Assembly (NCBI RefSeq): GCF_009791395.1
Contig: NZ_WSZK01000038.1
Coordinates: 28,144-92,143 of the forward strand
From: Halomarina oriensis
Lineage (GTDB): Archaea > Halobacteriota > Halobacteria > Halobacteriales > Haloarculaceae
Direction: 5' to 3'
Length of the DNA stretch: 64,000 nt
Made by a program: the position numbers and the translations under genes. The notes under the pieces were generated by a model that saw only the letters and a list, made by a program, of their open reading frames with translations, searched no databases and was not told the origin of the DNA. This document shows positions 45,728-55,279 of this stretch, piece after piece; within the stretch, counting starts at the first letter, position 1; the number at the start of each line of letters is the position of its first letter.

Positions 45728-47026
45728 ATGTCGAAGTTTCAGACAACTCCGGTGGTCTTCACGCCGGGAAGTGCGTTCGACACAGGGTATCGTCCAGAGT
45801 TATTCTATGAACGTGACGAACAACTCAATCAGTACATCCATCACCTCGAACCTGCCCTCCAGGGAAGGCCTCCGACGAATTTACTCATCGACGGGGAGAA
45901 GGGGACCGGAAAGTCATCGACTACGAAGCACGCTCTGAGCCTACTCGCGGAAGAGATGGAGGCGCAGGGACGTGGATTCAGCACCGTCTTCGTTACAGCC
46001 TGCGACGAGAGTAGTTCACAGCAAACGCTAACGCAGATTGTCAACACGATCCGCGAAGCCCATAGTGAAGAAACGATAGCGCATACCGGCTATCCGTACG
46101 AGAGTGTGGTAGAAAAGTTGCTGGAGGAACTCGAACGGTTCACTGGTGTTCTCTACGTTGTTATCGATGAAGCCGACGACATCGACAACCCCGACGTGGT
46201 GCTTCGGGAGTTGTCGAGAATAAACGAGCGCGATCGGTTTCCGGAGCTCCGAGTCGGAACGATAGCGATTCTGAACGATCCAACGATGACGGAGGACCTT
46301 CGCTCGACAACAGAGTCGAGTCTTCAGACCCATCGTCTCACGTTCCCGCCGTATTCAGCCGAGGAGCTCACCACGATTCTGCAACAGCGGAGTGAGGCTG
46401 GCTTCGTCGAAGGGGTGGTTTCAGAAGAGAAGATACGCTACTGTACCGCGAAGTGCCTCCAGATGGGGGGCGACATCCGAGATGCGATCAAGCTTCTCCA
46501 GGAATCTGGGGAAGTCGCTCGGTGTAGGTTCCGAGAGGCAGCGGACCGGGAAGATTGTGGTCTCATCAAAGCCGATATTGATGCGGCCGAGGAGTCTCTC
46601 ACGCCAATCCGAGTGGAGCAAACGGTGCGAAATCTCTCTGGAACGGGGCAGCAAGTCCTCTTCACGGTCGCTTGCGCGACTGCGTACGGAAAGGCCCCGG
46701 CGCGAACGCGGGCGTTGACACGGTTGCACATCAACTTGCACAAGGGCTCCACTACGAGTGAGCGGACGATGCGAACGTATCTAAACAGTCTCCACGAACG
46801 TGGGCTCGTGGCTCGAGGAGATATCAACAATAGCCCTCGTTCACCGAACTCGGGGCAGTACTACGAGTATGGGCTGTCGATCGAGCTTCAAACAGTATTC
46901 GAGTTACTGCACGAGGCAAAGCTGCACGACGACACCACAGTCTCGATGAGGGATGTGTGCAAGCGAGCGGTGCACAATAACGAACTCTCTCCCCCGCAAC
47001 GCAAGAACATCCTGAGTCTCTATTAA
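45728..47026 (+). CDS. Orc1/Cdc6-type replication initiator
   Basis: A 432-residue AAA+ ATPase. Walker A is GEKGTGKS (56-63), Walker B is VVIDEAD (144-150), sensor regions follow, and a C-terminal winged helix (GTGQQVLFTVACATAYGK ... LHERGLV) completes the Orc1/Cdc6 layout. Such proteins start replication of haloarchaeal chromosomes and megaplasmids, and extra copies mark mobile replicons. An Orc gene inside an integrase-flanked island supports an integrated plasmid or provirus. Confidence 0.9.
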   Translation: MSKFQTTPVVFTPGSAFDTGYRPELFYERDEQLNQYIHHLEPALQGRPPTNLLIDGEKGTGKSSTTKHALSLLAEEMEAQGRGFSTVFVTACDESSSQQTLTQIVNTIREAHSEETIAHTGYPYESVVEKLLEELERFTGVLYVVIDEADDIDNPDVVLRELSRINERDRFPELRVGTIAILNDPTMTEDLRSTTESSLQTHRLTFPPYSAEELTTILQQRSEAGFVEGVVSEEKIRYCTAKCLQMGGDIRDAIKLLQESGEVARCRFREAADREDCGLIKADIDAAEESLTPIRVEQTVRNLSGTGQQVLFTVACATAYGKAPARTRALTRLHINLHKGSTTSERTMRTYLNSLHERGLVARGDINNSPRSPNSGQYYEYGLSIELQTVFELLHEAKLHDDTTVSMRDVCKRAVHNNELSPPQRKNILSLY

Positions 47027-47291
47027 TTTCTTGTTGACGCATCGACCCAACTGGAGCTATCCTAAGCAGACACGCTCATGAATTGGGCGAGAGTTACTGT
47101 GGAGCGCCAACACGCGCATCATGTTGGACCGAACCGGGATCCCCACCCCCAGACGATGACGGCCGCCGACAGACAGAACTCGTAAGAAGTAGTGGCCATT
47201 CACCCGGCGTCTTTTCTCCAAAACGGCGCCGAGCGCAGGCTTCAGCACTGTTACCGGAGCAGAGCGTGCAACAGCCGGTAGAACCCGTAAT

Positions 47292-47633
47292 CTACCGCTG
47301 GAGTTGAGTGCGAACAGTGTCGATGTATGGTTTCTTGAGCCGATGGGTCGCGTGTTGCACCTCAACATCGTGCGTGCTGGGCTTTTTGAGGGTGATGTCA
47401 ACCATGTGCCGTGGATAGTTCGAAGTGCGTCGAAACACGGCGTTCATTCCGTTCTTCGTCAGGCAGATGTTGTAGTCATTCTCCAGTCGTTCTCGCACCT
47501 CGACACCAGTGAGTGTCTCCCCGTCGGCGTCCGCCAGCACTTTCAACAACCCTTGTTGATTGTCCGTCAGCGCGTTCAAGTCCGCGTCAGTACCAGAGCC
47601 CATTGGTCTGTCGCTGTTTGAACCAGTTACCAT
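47292..47633 (-). CDS. small putative HTH protein
   Basis: A 113-residue protein. The segment LTDNQQGLLKVLADADGETLTGVEVRERLENDY reads like a winged-helix first half; a basic C-terminus follows (HRLKKPYIDTVRTQLQR). Probable small regulator of the element. ATG at 47633; an internal ATG ten codons later is also possible. Confidence 0.6.
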   Translation of the reverse strand: MVTGSNSDRPMGSGTDADLNALTDNQQGLLKVLADADGETLTGVEVRERLENDYNICLTKNGMNAVFRRTSNYPRHMVDITLKKPSTHDVEVQHATHRLKKPYIDTVRTQLQR

Positions 47634-47849
47634 TTCAATCTTTACTGTGCGACCCTGCCCTCTCCTCGCTGATGAATCCCGTTCTGTGGATTCTATCGTC
47701 AGTGCCAGTGCAGACGTAGGGATCGTGCGGTAGACACAACCTTGGAGGCGAGATTACTCACCGTTAGAAGGCCCGACACACCAGGTGTTCCGACAGGAGC
47801 TCGTAACCGCGAGCGGCCGTGGTGACTGGGGTACGAGAACCGTGCAGCG

Positions 47850-48911
47850 CTAGAGCCACGCGAGCCCGGCATTGAGCTCGTCGAGGAACGACGGGCGCAG
47901 CTGGACGCTGGGCGGGAACGTGAGCTGTTCTCCCGTTCGATCCGTAATTGTCTCACGGAGGAACGGGTGGGCAGGGTCGAACGACGGGCTCGTCCTGATT
48001 CGATGCTCGCTATCGATCGTGAACAGCGCGGCGTCGAACGCCCGGTGGTGCAACGAGTTCAGGACGAGGACGTTCTCCGGGTGTTCGGCGAGGTCGGGAT
48101 GTTGACTCCGCGGCAGGATATGTGCGATGTCAAGCAAGTCGTGTTCTCGAATCCCGGTCATCGCACACGTGTGCTCGTACCGGTCGAACGTGTCCGTACG
48201 GAAGGTCTCGCTCACGACGGTCTCGGCGGTTTCGTAGCGGCGGACTCGCCCACTCTGATCCAGCGGCTCGCCAGTTGGCCACTGAGCGACCTCTGCGGTC
48301 TCGACCCAGTGCTGCCAGACGTCTGGAGCGTGGCCGTCGTCGTTCATTCGGGCACGGTCGTGCAGCCACGAGACGGGAACGGACTGTGTGTTGAGAATCG
48401 AGAAGTGAAAGAGGTAGTTTGGGACCTGCACACCGGCGTCGTCCCGGTAGGACCGAACCTCGAAGTGATCCGGGACCCCCAGCCCGCAGAACTCGACGAC
48501 CCCGGACTCTGGTTTACGGAAGACGAGCACTGGTGGGGCGTCCTCTCGCTGCCCCGCCGCCGCCCGGTCGAACGCGGTCTTGATCTGCCGATTGTACGCG
48601 GACTCGTCGTACGGGTTGCCGGCCTTCGCGTCCCCCCAGTAACTGATGTACCCCGCGTTGACCGCGAGGGTGTCTTCCCAGGGGTCGTCGTGCTGCGAGA
48701 CCCCGGTATCGTTCGAGACCAACACAAGTGCGGCTGGCGTGTCGGAGTGGTCAGCGCTGAGGCCACGGATTCCACCGGTGTTTTTGATACCACTGTCGAG
48801 CGAGCCACGAATCCACCGCAGGAACTGGTCGTCTGCGTTACGGAAGCTTCCCGTATCGCGGTATCGTTGTCCAACCTGAAACGCGTGTTGCACGGTACCA
48901 CGTCGGTACAT
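47850..48911 (-). CDS. HNH_2-type endonuclease, McrA-like
   Basis: A 353-residue nuclease. The C-terminal HNH_2 motif is complete: CAMTGI (249-254), AHILPRS (263-269), Asn280 and HHRAFDAA (288-295). The N-terminal 200 residues form an unassigned beta-rich-looking domain (VLVFRKPESGVVEFCGLG). HNH_2 proteins with an N-terminal reader domain include modification-dependent and other restriction enzymes, so a defence role is plausible. Recognition of 5mC is a guess; if true, it would have to tolerate the island's own C5 methylases. Confidence 0.75.
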   Translation of the reverse strand: MYRRGTVQHAFQVGQRYRDTGSFRNADDQFLRWIRGSLDSGIKNTGGIRGLSADHSDTPAALVLVSNDTGVSQHDDPWEDTLAVNAGYISYWGDAKAGNPYDESAYNRQIKTAFDRAAAGQREDAPPVLVFRKPESGVVEFCGLGVPDHFEVRSYRDDAGVQVPNYLFHFSILNTQSVPVSWLHDRARMNDDGHAPDVWQHWVETAEVAQWPTGEPLDQSGRVRRYETAETVVSETFRTDTFDRYEHTCAMTGIREHDLLDIAHILPRSQHPDLAEHPENVLVLNSLHHRAFDAALFTIDSEHRIRTSPSFDPAHPFLRETITDRTGEQLTFPPSVQLRPSFLDELNAGLAWL

Positions 48912-49566
48912 CCGTCAGCTACTAAATGTCTGTGTGGCCGGAGTTCGAGTTATCTCGGGGAGGGGCGTGCCCGGGAGCGCTGAATCGCACGATTGGTGCG
49001 CCAGCGGTAATGATGCTGAGTGCCTCACGGGTTCGTTGTCCTCATAAAACGTCCCAAAGTGCCCCTGCATCGGGTCGATTTCAATTCGGTGACGTCCTGT
49101 CGAAACCCCGGTGAAGGTTTCCACAGTACCACTACTCGTTCCAGAACGGCTTGATTTAGTCGTCGAGGCAAGTGAGCATTGTGGTGAGTACGACCCGCCA
49201 CTCCGTTGGGGTGGCAGTCCCATCAACACTCCCACGAGTCCTTGGTCTGGCACTGTTGCGAGCAGTGGATGCGGAAGTCGTCGGTTTCGAACCAGCGGAC
49301 GCGGGAATTGGACGTTTGACTCTGTTCGGGGAGTAGCCCAGTCGTAGCTGGCGACGTCAGCGTTCGTCGCGTACGCAGGACTTACCTGGATGTCGTCGAA
49401 GCAAGCGTTTCGAGTTGACACTTGCACGTACTTCCCTGAGTCATCCAACCGAGGATGGTGAGAAGATTCGGCTATTGACTGTCTCAGAGGACGGATGGCA
49501 ATGACTCACGAGTCAATTAGTCAGAGGGACTTTTGAGTTGCTACGTCGAGTAGAATGACGACGGAA
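48912..49566. other. intergenic region with possible decayed zinc-finger gene
   Basis: On the minus strand, the frame across about 49220-49320 reads WFETDDFRIHCSQQCQTKDSWEC, then stops at 49223-49225, after which coding-like sequence (HRIEIDPMQGHFGTFYED) continues in another frame near 49050-49090. This is the look of a broken CxxxC zinc-finger gene. The 177-residue open minus-strand frame over 48915-49448 spans the same DNA in a different frame and is not convincing as a whole. Confidence 0.4.
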
Positions 49567-50748
49567 TCAATACATCCGGTCCATTCCATCGTTAAGGAGT
49601 CTTCGTAGGTTTTCCTCAGTCCTACGTACTTCTTCGGGCGATCGATTGTCGTAGTGCTTCTTCAACGTCTTGGGTGAGACGTCGTACTTCTCGGCGAGTA
49701 GATAGGGGGGTATACCCTTGGTCAGCTCCCCTGTCAACCGCCCCCGTCGAATTGGATGTGCAGACTTACTGTCGGGACAGTGGTTTGCCATATCGTTCGA
49801 CTGTGCTGCATCACACTCCTCGATATTGCGACCAAGGGGGCACTCTCCGGTGGTCGCACACGGCCTTGTCCACATGTAGGCGTACTTTCGAAGCGTCGAA
49901 GCAGCGGGGCGTCCCTGTCTGGTTGCGAACAGCGGCTTACGACCGTCGTCGTCAACGACGTCTGGGCGGTTGTGTTCGATGTAGTCATCAATCACCTCTC
50001 GATCATCTTCGTCGATGCCGAAGTTCCGCTCACTCCGAGAACCGTTCTTCAACCGGGTGCCAGTCTCTGGTCTGTTTCGGAACTTCAGTATCGCACCCCC
50101 CGTCTCCTCGTCATATTCGTAGTCGCATTCGTCGAGGCTCTGGAATCCACTGATGCGGCAACCAGTGATTTTGGTAACCAAGTAAAAGCAGTGTTGAAGC
50201 GAGGCATATTCGAACTTCTCGAGATGATCGAGGATCGCTTCGGCTTCTTCCTGTCGGACGGTCACTTCCCGACTCTCGTCATCGGGTTTGACCGTGGGTA
50301 TAGGGACCTTGTTGGAGAGACCCGGTTTGACCCAGCCGGGCTTTTCACATTCGCACAGGAACTTTTTCAGAGACCCCATCTGGGACTCTTCGGTAACGAG
50401 ATTCCACTCGCCTTCGCTGCGCCGCCAGTCTCTGAAATCTCTGATATCCTGCCCAGTGAGGTCTCGGAGATACTCGATGCGTTTCGAACCTTCCACCTCC
50501 ATGTTACACCAGCGTTCGAAGAATCCGAGTCTCGACTGGAGGGTTTGATAGGTCCCGACAGAGTGTTGGCGCTGGACATCCTCCAGATGCTCCCTAAGCC
50601 CTGCTGCTACCGTCTTCTTTGGTAGCGACTGTTCAGGATTGGGGATGACCCGGTCAAGTTCGTCTTCGAACCCGAACTCATCTCTGAGTACCTCTCTGAA
50701 TGCTCGCTTCATCCCATCTTCGTTCTGTGGGGGATCTGTACTACTCAT
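49567..50748 (-). CDS. tyrosine recombinase/integrase (right island end)
   Basis: A 393-residue integrase. A core-binding domain (SVGTYQTLQSRLGFFERWC) is followed by the catalytic Arg in TGCRISG, the H-x-x-R box HPIRRG and the nucleophile in LKKHYDNR (about Tyr366). The four-cysteine cluster (CATTGEC ... C ... C) before the H-x-x-R box is shared with the left integrase, so the two are homologous. ATG at 50748. It lies 670 bp from tRNA-Arg, the usual kind of integration target. Confidence 0.88.
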   Translation of the reverse strand: MSSTDPPQNEDGMKRAFREVLRDEFGFEDELDRVIPNPEQSLPKKTVAAGLREHLEDVQRQHSVGTYQTLQSRLGFFERWCNMEVEGSKRIEYLRDLTGQDIRDFRDWRRSEGEWNLVTEESQMGSLKKFLCECEKPGWVKPGLSNKVPIPTVKPDDESREVTVRQEEAEAILDHLEKFEYASLQHCFYLVTKITGCRISGFQSLDECDYEYDEETGGAILKFRNRPETGTRLKNGSRSERNFGIDEDDREVIDDYIEHNRPDVVDDDGRKPLFATRQGRPAASTLRKYAYMWTRPCATTGECPLGRNIEECDAAQSNDMANHCPDSKSAHPIRRGRLTGELTKGIPPYLLAEKYDVSPKTLKKHYDNRSPEEVRRTEENLRRLLNDGMDRMY

Positions 50749-51420
50749 CACTCGTCACCTCCTGATGGATGTGGAGGGGGTGGAGGGCAAGCGGTTCGCG
50801 TTCGGGCGGGCGGATAGAGATGTAGATCTGTCTCATTGTGGTTGTTACTCTTCGTTGTTTTTCCACCCCGCAGAAGGACGGCGCTCTGCTACCCCCCTCC
50901 ATTCATTAGGATTGAGGGGGTGGAGAGTCACGGAGCAGTGCAATGCTCCGCAAGCGCAGGCGTGCTCTCCCGCGAGGGTGTGATTGCGTTCATCTGACCA
51001 CCTGCTGGTGGTCAGCGGCCACCATCAGCTCCGTTCACTACACTGCGTTTCCGGACGCTGAGGGTGCCGATTTCCGTGCTTCCTGTGATGCAGAAGCATC
51101 TTTATCAGTCCACCAGCTACTTAAATGGCTGTGGGTTCATCTCCGAACCAGGTAACAATATGATACCAATTGTGGTTGGTGAGTAATCTCTCGTAGCTAA
51201 GAAACCAAGACCACAGTATCCCGGTCTAGACTGAATGTCCGACTGGCTTCGGACCTGCCGCCGAAACGAATAAGTCAGGAGAGCTATAGATTAGTTCCTA
51301 CGAACCGCATGACGGCAGTGCCGCCGTTACACGCCATGACGAACTCTGACCTCCGCCGGCCGGGATTCTTTATAAGCACACCCGTTCCGTCTATTGGTTC
51401 TGGGGCGTCATGGAACGTAG
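50749..51420. other. island-end region between integrase and tRNA-Arg
   Basis: About 670 bp without a supported gene. It contains repeated gagggggtggag (50774-50785 and 50914-50925), a CCCCCTC/GAGGGGG hairpin (50893-50920), and the perfect inverted repeat listed separately. These may be integrase arm sites, but no attachment-site duplicate of the tRNA 3' end was found. Confidence 0.45.
50994..51015. repeat. perfect 9-bp inverted repeat near the right integrase
   Basis: CTGACCACC-tgct-GGTGGTCAG, 9-bp arms around a 4-bp centre. This is a candidate recombination or regulator site upstream of the right integrase gene. Confidence 0.5.
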
Positions 51421-51493
51421 CGAGCCCGGAGGGATTTGAACCCCCGACAACCAGGTCCGGAACCTGGCACTCTATCCACTGAGCTACGGGCCC
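51421..51493 (-). tRNA. tRNA-Arg(CCG)
   Basis: A 73-nt cloverleaf on the minus strand with a 7-bp acceptor stem (GGGCCCG/CGGGCUC), a D arm, anticodon stem CCAGG/CCUGG enclosing loop UUCCGGA (anticodon CCG at 51458-51460) and a T arm with UUCAAAU. CCA is not encoded and no intron is seen. Its 3' end faces the island, which fits use as an integration target. Confidence 0.93.
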
Positions 51494-51536
51494 TCGGCCC
51501 CGACTACCGGACGCCGGGGCATAACGGTTGTGAGTT

Positions 51537-53012
51537 TCAGTCCTCTGCGAGCGTCCCGCCCGTCGGTTTGTCGTCGACGACCGACTCCTTCCACGTCCCT
51601 CGGAGGAACCACGCCACCGCGCCGAACGCGCCGACGATGTTGCCGAGCGCCATCCCGACCCACAGCCCCGTCGGTCCCCATCCCGCGACGAACACCAGAT
51701 AGGCGACGGTTGGGACGCGCCCGACCCAGAGCGCCATCAGGGAGAAGCCGAGCGCCGTCTTCGTGTTGCCCGCGCCCCGATACGCCCCGAGAACGACCTG
51801 TAACACGCCGATGAACGCGAACTCCACCGTCCGGATGCGGAGGTACTCCGCGCTGTGACGGATGGTCTCGGCGGCGTCGGCGGTGCCGGTCGCCATGAAC
51901 ACCGAGACGATGGGTTCGGCGAACAGGTACGCGACGATGGCGACACAGAACATCACCCCCGCACCCGTGCTAGCGGCGAGTTGGACGGCACGTTCGGCAC
52001 GTTCGGCCTTCTGTGCGCCGAGGTTCTGTCCCACCATCGTGTTGGTCGCTCGGCCCAGTCCCATCGCCGGGAGGAAGACGAGCGAGATGAGGCGGTTGCC
52101 CAGACCGTAGGCGGCGACGACGGGCGTAGCGAACGTGACGACCATCGCGGTCAGCGTGATCATCGCCAGGGCGCTGGTCGACTGTTCGAGCGCGCTCGGC
52201 ACGCCGATGTCGACTATCTTCCGGACGGTGTCGGAGTCGGTACTGAGATACGACAGACGGAGGTCCGGACCGAGCGCGGTGGCGAACAGCACGTAGACGC
52301 CGACGAACGTCGCCGCCGCACGGGCGACGAGCGTCGCCAGCGCCGCCCCTTCGACGCCCATCCCCTCGAATCCGGTCTCGGCGAACAGGCTCGTCTGGAG
52401 CGCCTCGGCCCCGAGCATCGAGAACAGCGGGTTCTCGGTGAACCCGAAGATGAGGATGGGGTCGAGGACGACGTTGAGCACGACGGACAGCAGCATCACG
52501 AGCATCGGGGTTCGGGTGTCGCCGTAGCCACGCATCAGCGCCGAGAAGACGAAGAAGCCGAACAGGAACGGCGTTCCGAGGAAGAACACCCGCATGTAGT
52601 CGGCGGCGAGCGGCACGACTTCGCGGGCCGTCTCGGGGTCCGTCGGCAGGAGGCCGAGCAACGGGCCCGTCGCCACGAACCCGAGTGCGCCGAGCACGAC
52701 GGCGAGTTTCGTCACGAACGAGAGGGTCTGGCCGGCGACGAAGTCGGCGTCGCCGTCGCTGCCCGCGCCGGTGTACTGTGCGACCAGCGTACTCCCGGCG
52801 ACGGTGAACCCGCCACCGACCGACAGCAGGAGGAAGATGAGCGGGAACGCGAGGCTCATCGCGCCGACGGCGGCAGCGGAGTAGCGTCCGAGCCAGATGG
52901 TGTCGGCGAGGTTGTACGCCACCTGTAGCAGTTCGGTGACGACGATGGGCCACGCCAGCGTGAACAGCGGCCACGCCAACCCGCCCTCGGTGATACTTCG
53001 GTCTCGACTCAC
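51537..53012 (-). CDS. MATE family efflux transporter
   Basis: A 491-residue protein with about twelve hydrophobic helices in two homologous halves. Family features include LFTLAWPIVVTELLQ at the N-terminus and GLGNRLISLVFLPAMGLG in the second half. MATE proteins export drugs or metabolites using Na+ or H+ gradients. GTG start. It is the first housekeeping gene beyond tRNA-Arg. Confidence 0.9.
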   Translation of the reverse strand: MSRDRSITEGGLAWPLFTLAWPIVVTELLQVAYNLADTIWLGRYSAAAVGAMSLAFPLIFLLLSVGGGFTVAGSTLVAQYTGAGSDGDADFVAGQTLSFVTKLAVVLGALGFVATGPLLGLLPTDPETAREVVPLAADYMRVFFLGTPFLFGFFVFSALMRGYGDTRTPMLVMLLSVVLNVVLDPILIFGFTENPLFSMLGAEALQTSLFAETGFEGMGVEGAALATLVARAAATFVGVYVLFATALGPDLRLSYLSTDSDTVRKIVDIGVPSALEQSTSALAMITLTAMVVTFATPVVAAYGLGNRLISLVFLPAMGLGRATNTMVGQNLGAQKAERAERAVQLAASTGAGVMFCVAIVAYLFAEPIVSVFMATGTADAAETIRHSAEYLRIRTVEFAFIGVLQVVLGAYRGAGNTKTALGFSLMALWVGRVPTVAYLVFVAGWGPTGLWVGMALGNIVGAFGAVAWFLRGTWKESVVDDKPTGGTLAED

Positions 53013-53153
53013 GGGGAGTTCACTCTCGTGAGGGGTTCGGTTCCGACACTATAGGGCTGGCGTGAGATGCAGTGACTATAGCATCCCGAGCGACGACGAC
53101 CGGCGACGCCACTACGGTCGGCGGAAAGCGGAGAGAATCGGCGTGTCGCGTCG

Positions 53154-53738
53154 TTACGGACTCTCGCCCGTCTCGATGGAGAAGTCGGTGGTGGGGTAAG
53201 CGACACACGTCAGCGTGTAGCCCTCGGACATCTCGGCGTCGCCGAGCATCTCGTTGGTGTGGTGTTCGATGTAGTCCTCGGCGTGCCCACCGTCCGTGAT
53301 GTGGCCCGCACAGGAGATACACTGGCCCTGCCGGCAGGCGTAGGGGAGGTCCCAGCCCTCCTCCTCGCCCGCTTCCAGAACGGTCGTGTTCTCCTTGACG
53401 GAGATGGTCGTGCCTTCCTTGACGAACTCGATTTCGTAGGTCTCGGCCTCGTCGTCGGGGATGGCCGACGGGTCGTCGTCGACCGTCTCTTCACCCTCCC
53501 CGTCTTCCAGTTCACCCTCGGAGCCAGCGCCGACTGCGCCCGCCGCGACGCCGCCGCCACCGATAGAGCGGTTCATCGGTTCGGGGAAGTCCGTCTCGGG
53601 GACCGTCGAAGCACGCCGTTCGAGTACGTCGCTAGAGATGTCCTCGGTGGGCGTCCACTCGGTCCCACGCGAGAAGTGCAGGACCACGACGAGCAGGACG
53701 ATAGTCGCCCCGACGCCGATTCCCAGTACGTCTACCAT
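53154..53738 (-). CDS. membrane-anchored 2Fe-2S ferredoxin
   Basis: A 194-residue protein. One N-terminal transmembrane helix (VGATIVLLVVVLHF) and an acidic linker precede a plant-type 2Fe-2S domain with CRQGQCISC (three cysteines) and a fourth Cys in LTCVAYPTTD. The histidine-rich insert after the third Cys (HAEDYIEHHTNEM) is typical of haloarchaeal ferredoxins. It likely donates or accepts electrons at the membrane; partner unknown. Confidence 0.88.
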   Translation of the reverse strand: MVDVLGIGVGATIVLLVVVLHFSRGTEWTPTEDISSDVLERRASTVPETDFPEPMNRSIGGGGVAAGAVGAGSEGELEDGEGEETVDDDPSAIPDDEAETYEIEFVKEGTTISVKENTTVLEAGEEEGWDLPYACRQGQCISCAGHITDGGHAEDYIEHHTNEMLGDAEMSEGYTLTCVAYPTTDFSIETGESP

Positions 53739-54002
53739 GTCCGCGGGTTAGCGAGGGGGCGTTAACAGCATTGCGATACCACGTTTCGCTGTACTCACGT
53801 CGCGGCGACACGCTCGGCGGTGCCTCGCGGTCGCCGCTCGGTTCGCTGGCAAAACCTGGAGTGAAAACCGGCGTCACCCGTTCGCCTTCGGCTCACGGGC
53901 TCTTTGGCCCGCTCGCTCGTTCGCTGACGCTCACTCGCTCGCGGTACAACTGAAGGACGCGACTGCCTCGTAAACCGTCCGCTCCACCAACCGCCGACCG
54001 TC

Positions 54003-54263
54003 TCAGTCCGGTCTGACTCGTGCCAGTGGGTCACCGCGCGCGAACACGTCGCTCTCGCCGACGAGTCGCTCCTCGACGACGCCGGTGACGGGCATCGACA
54101 CGTCGATGGACACCTTCTCTATCTGGATTTCACAGATGGTGTCGCCTTCGTCGGCGTGTGCGCCCTCGCGGACGAACCAGTTGCTGACGACGGCCTCCTC
54201 GACGTCCATCGCGTCGTCGGGCCAGACGAGCGCCGAGTCGACGACGGTCGGCGAGTCGCTCAT
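54003..54263 (-). CDS. stand-alone lipoyl-domain protein
   Basis: An 86-residue protein consisting of a single lipoyl domain with the attachment lysine in QIEKVSID (about residue 50). It has no E1/E3-binding or acyltransferase part. It overlaps the end of the E1-beta gene by 4 nt, so it is the third gene of the 2-oxoacid dehydrogenase operon. Free lipoyl domains resemble H-protein-like carriers; how the acyl transfer is completed is not visible here. Confidence 0.85.
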   Translation of the reverse strand: MSDSPTVVDSALVWPDDAMDVEEAVVSNWFVREGAHADEGDTICEIQIEKVSIDVSMPVTGVVEERLVGESDVFARGDPLARVRPD

Positions 54264-55279
54264 TTCGTGACCGTACGAACCGCCTCGGCGATGTCCGCCG
54301 TCTGGGGGTTGATGGCGTCTTCGAGCGGCCGAGCGTACGGGATGGGCACGTCCGGGATGGCCAGGCGCTGGACGGATTCGAGGTCGTCGAGCGCGTGTTC
54401 GGCGACCCGGGCGACCACCTCTCCGGAGAGGCCGAACGAGCGGTAGTCCTCGTCGACGACGACCAGTCGGCCGGTCTTCTTCACCGACTCGACGACCGTC
54501 TCGGTGTCGAACGGGACGAGCGTCCGCAGGTCGATGACCTCCGCCTCGATACCGTCGTCCGCGAGTCCCTCGGCCGCTTCGAGGGCACGGTGGACGTGCA
54601 GGCCGAGCGTGACGACGGTGGCGTCGGTGCCCTCGCGTCGCACCGCGGCGTCACCGAACGGGATGGTGTACGCCTCCTCGGGCACCTCCGTCTTCGGCCC
54701 CTCGGGAGCGGGCATCCAGCCGATGCCCATCAGGCGCTTGTGGAACATGTAGACGACCGGGTCGTCGTCGCGGATGGCGGCGTGCATCAGCCCCTTCGCG
54801 TCGTAGGCGTTCGAGGGCACGACCACCTTCATCCCCGGCAGGTGCGCGAACGTACCGTAGAGCGTCTGGGAGTGCTGGCCGGCGTCGTTGTAGCCGCCGC
54901 CGACGGCCGTCGTCAGCACCATCGGGACGTTGACCGCCCCGCCGCTCATGTAGGTGTTCTTCGCCATCTGGTTGTAGATCTGGTCCATACAGACGCCGAA
55001 GAAGTCGACGAACATCAGCTCCGCAATCGGGCGCATCCCGGCCTGAGCGGCCCCGACGGCCGCGCCGATGTACGCCGTCTCGCTGATGGGGACGTCCATG
55101 ATTCGGTCGTGGCCGAACTCCTCTAAGAGGTCCTGCGTCGAGTCGAAGATACCGCCGTAGTCGGCGACGTCCTCGCCCATGTAGAACACCTCCTCGTTCT
55201 CGCGCATCTCGTGGGCGATGGCTTCGACCATCGCTCGGCTCATCGTCAGTTCGCGTCCCGTCGCTACCTGTTGGGTCAT
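54260..55279 (-). CDS. 2-oxoacid dehydrogenase E1 beta subunit
   Basis: A 339-residue transketolase-fold protein starting MTQQVATGRELTMSRAMVEAI. ALEAAEGL ... DLRTLVPFD and DEDYRSFG are family signatures of the pyruvate/acetoin/branched-chain E1 beta chain. With E1 alpha it forms the ThDP-dependent decarboxylase. The gene overlaps both neighbours by 4 nt (ATGA). Substrate not resolved between pyruvate, acetoin and branched-chain oxoacids. Confidence 0.9.
   Translation of the reverse strand: MTQQVATGRELTMSRAMVEAIAHEMRENEEVFYMGEDVADYGGIFDSTQDLLEEFGHDRIMDVPISETAYIGAAVGAAQAGMRPIAELMFVDFFGVCMDQIYNQMAKNTYMSGGAVNVPMVLTTAVGGGYNDAGQHSQTLYGTFAHLPGMKVVVPSNAYDAKGLMHAAIRDDDPVVYMFHKRLMGIGWMPAPEGPKTEVPEEAYTIPFGDAAVRREGTDATVVTLGLHVHRALEAAEGLADDGIEAEVIDLRTLVPFDTETVVESVKKTGRLVVVDEDYRSFGLSGEVVARVAEHALDDLESVQRLAIPDVPIPYARPLEDAINPQTADIAEAVRTVTK

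Noticed and set aside
17900..51420. CRISPR array, or type I/III restriction-modification
   Set aside because: No regularly spaced short repeats and no HsdR/HsdS- or Res-like genes were seen.
53860..53950. Ser/Arg-type repetitive gctcgctcgttcgct sequence
   Set aside because: Simple GC-rich intergenic sequence without hairpin or gene structure.
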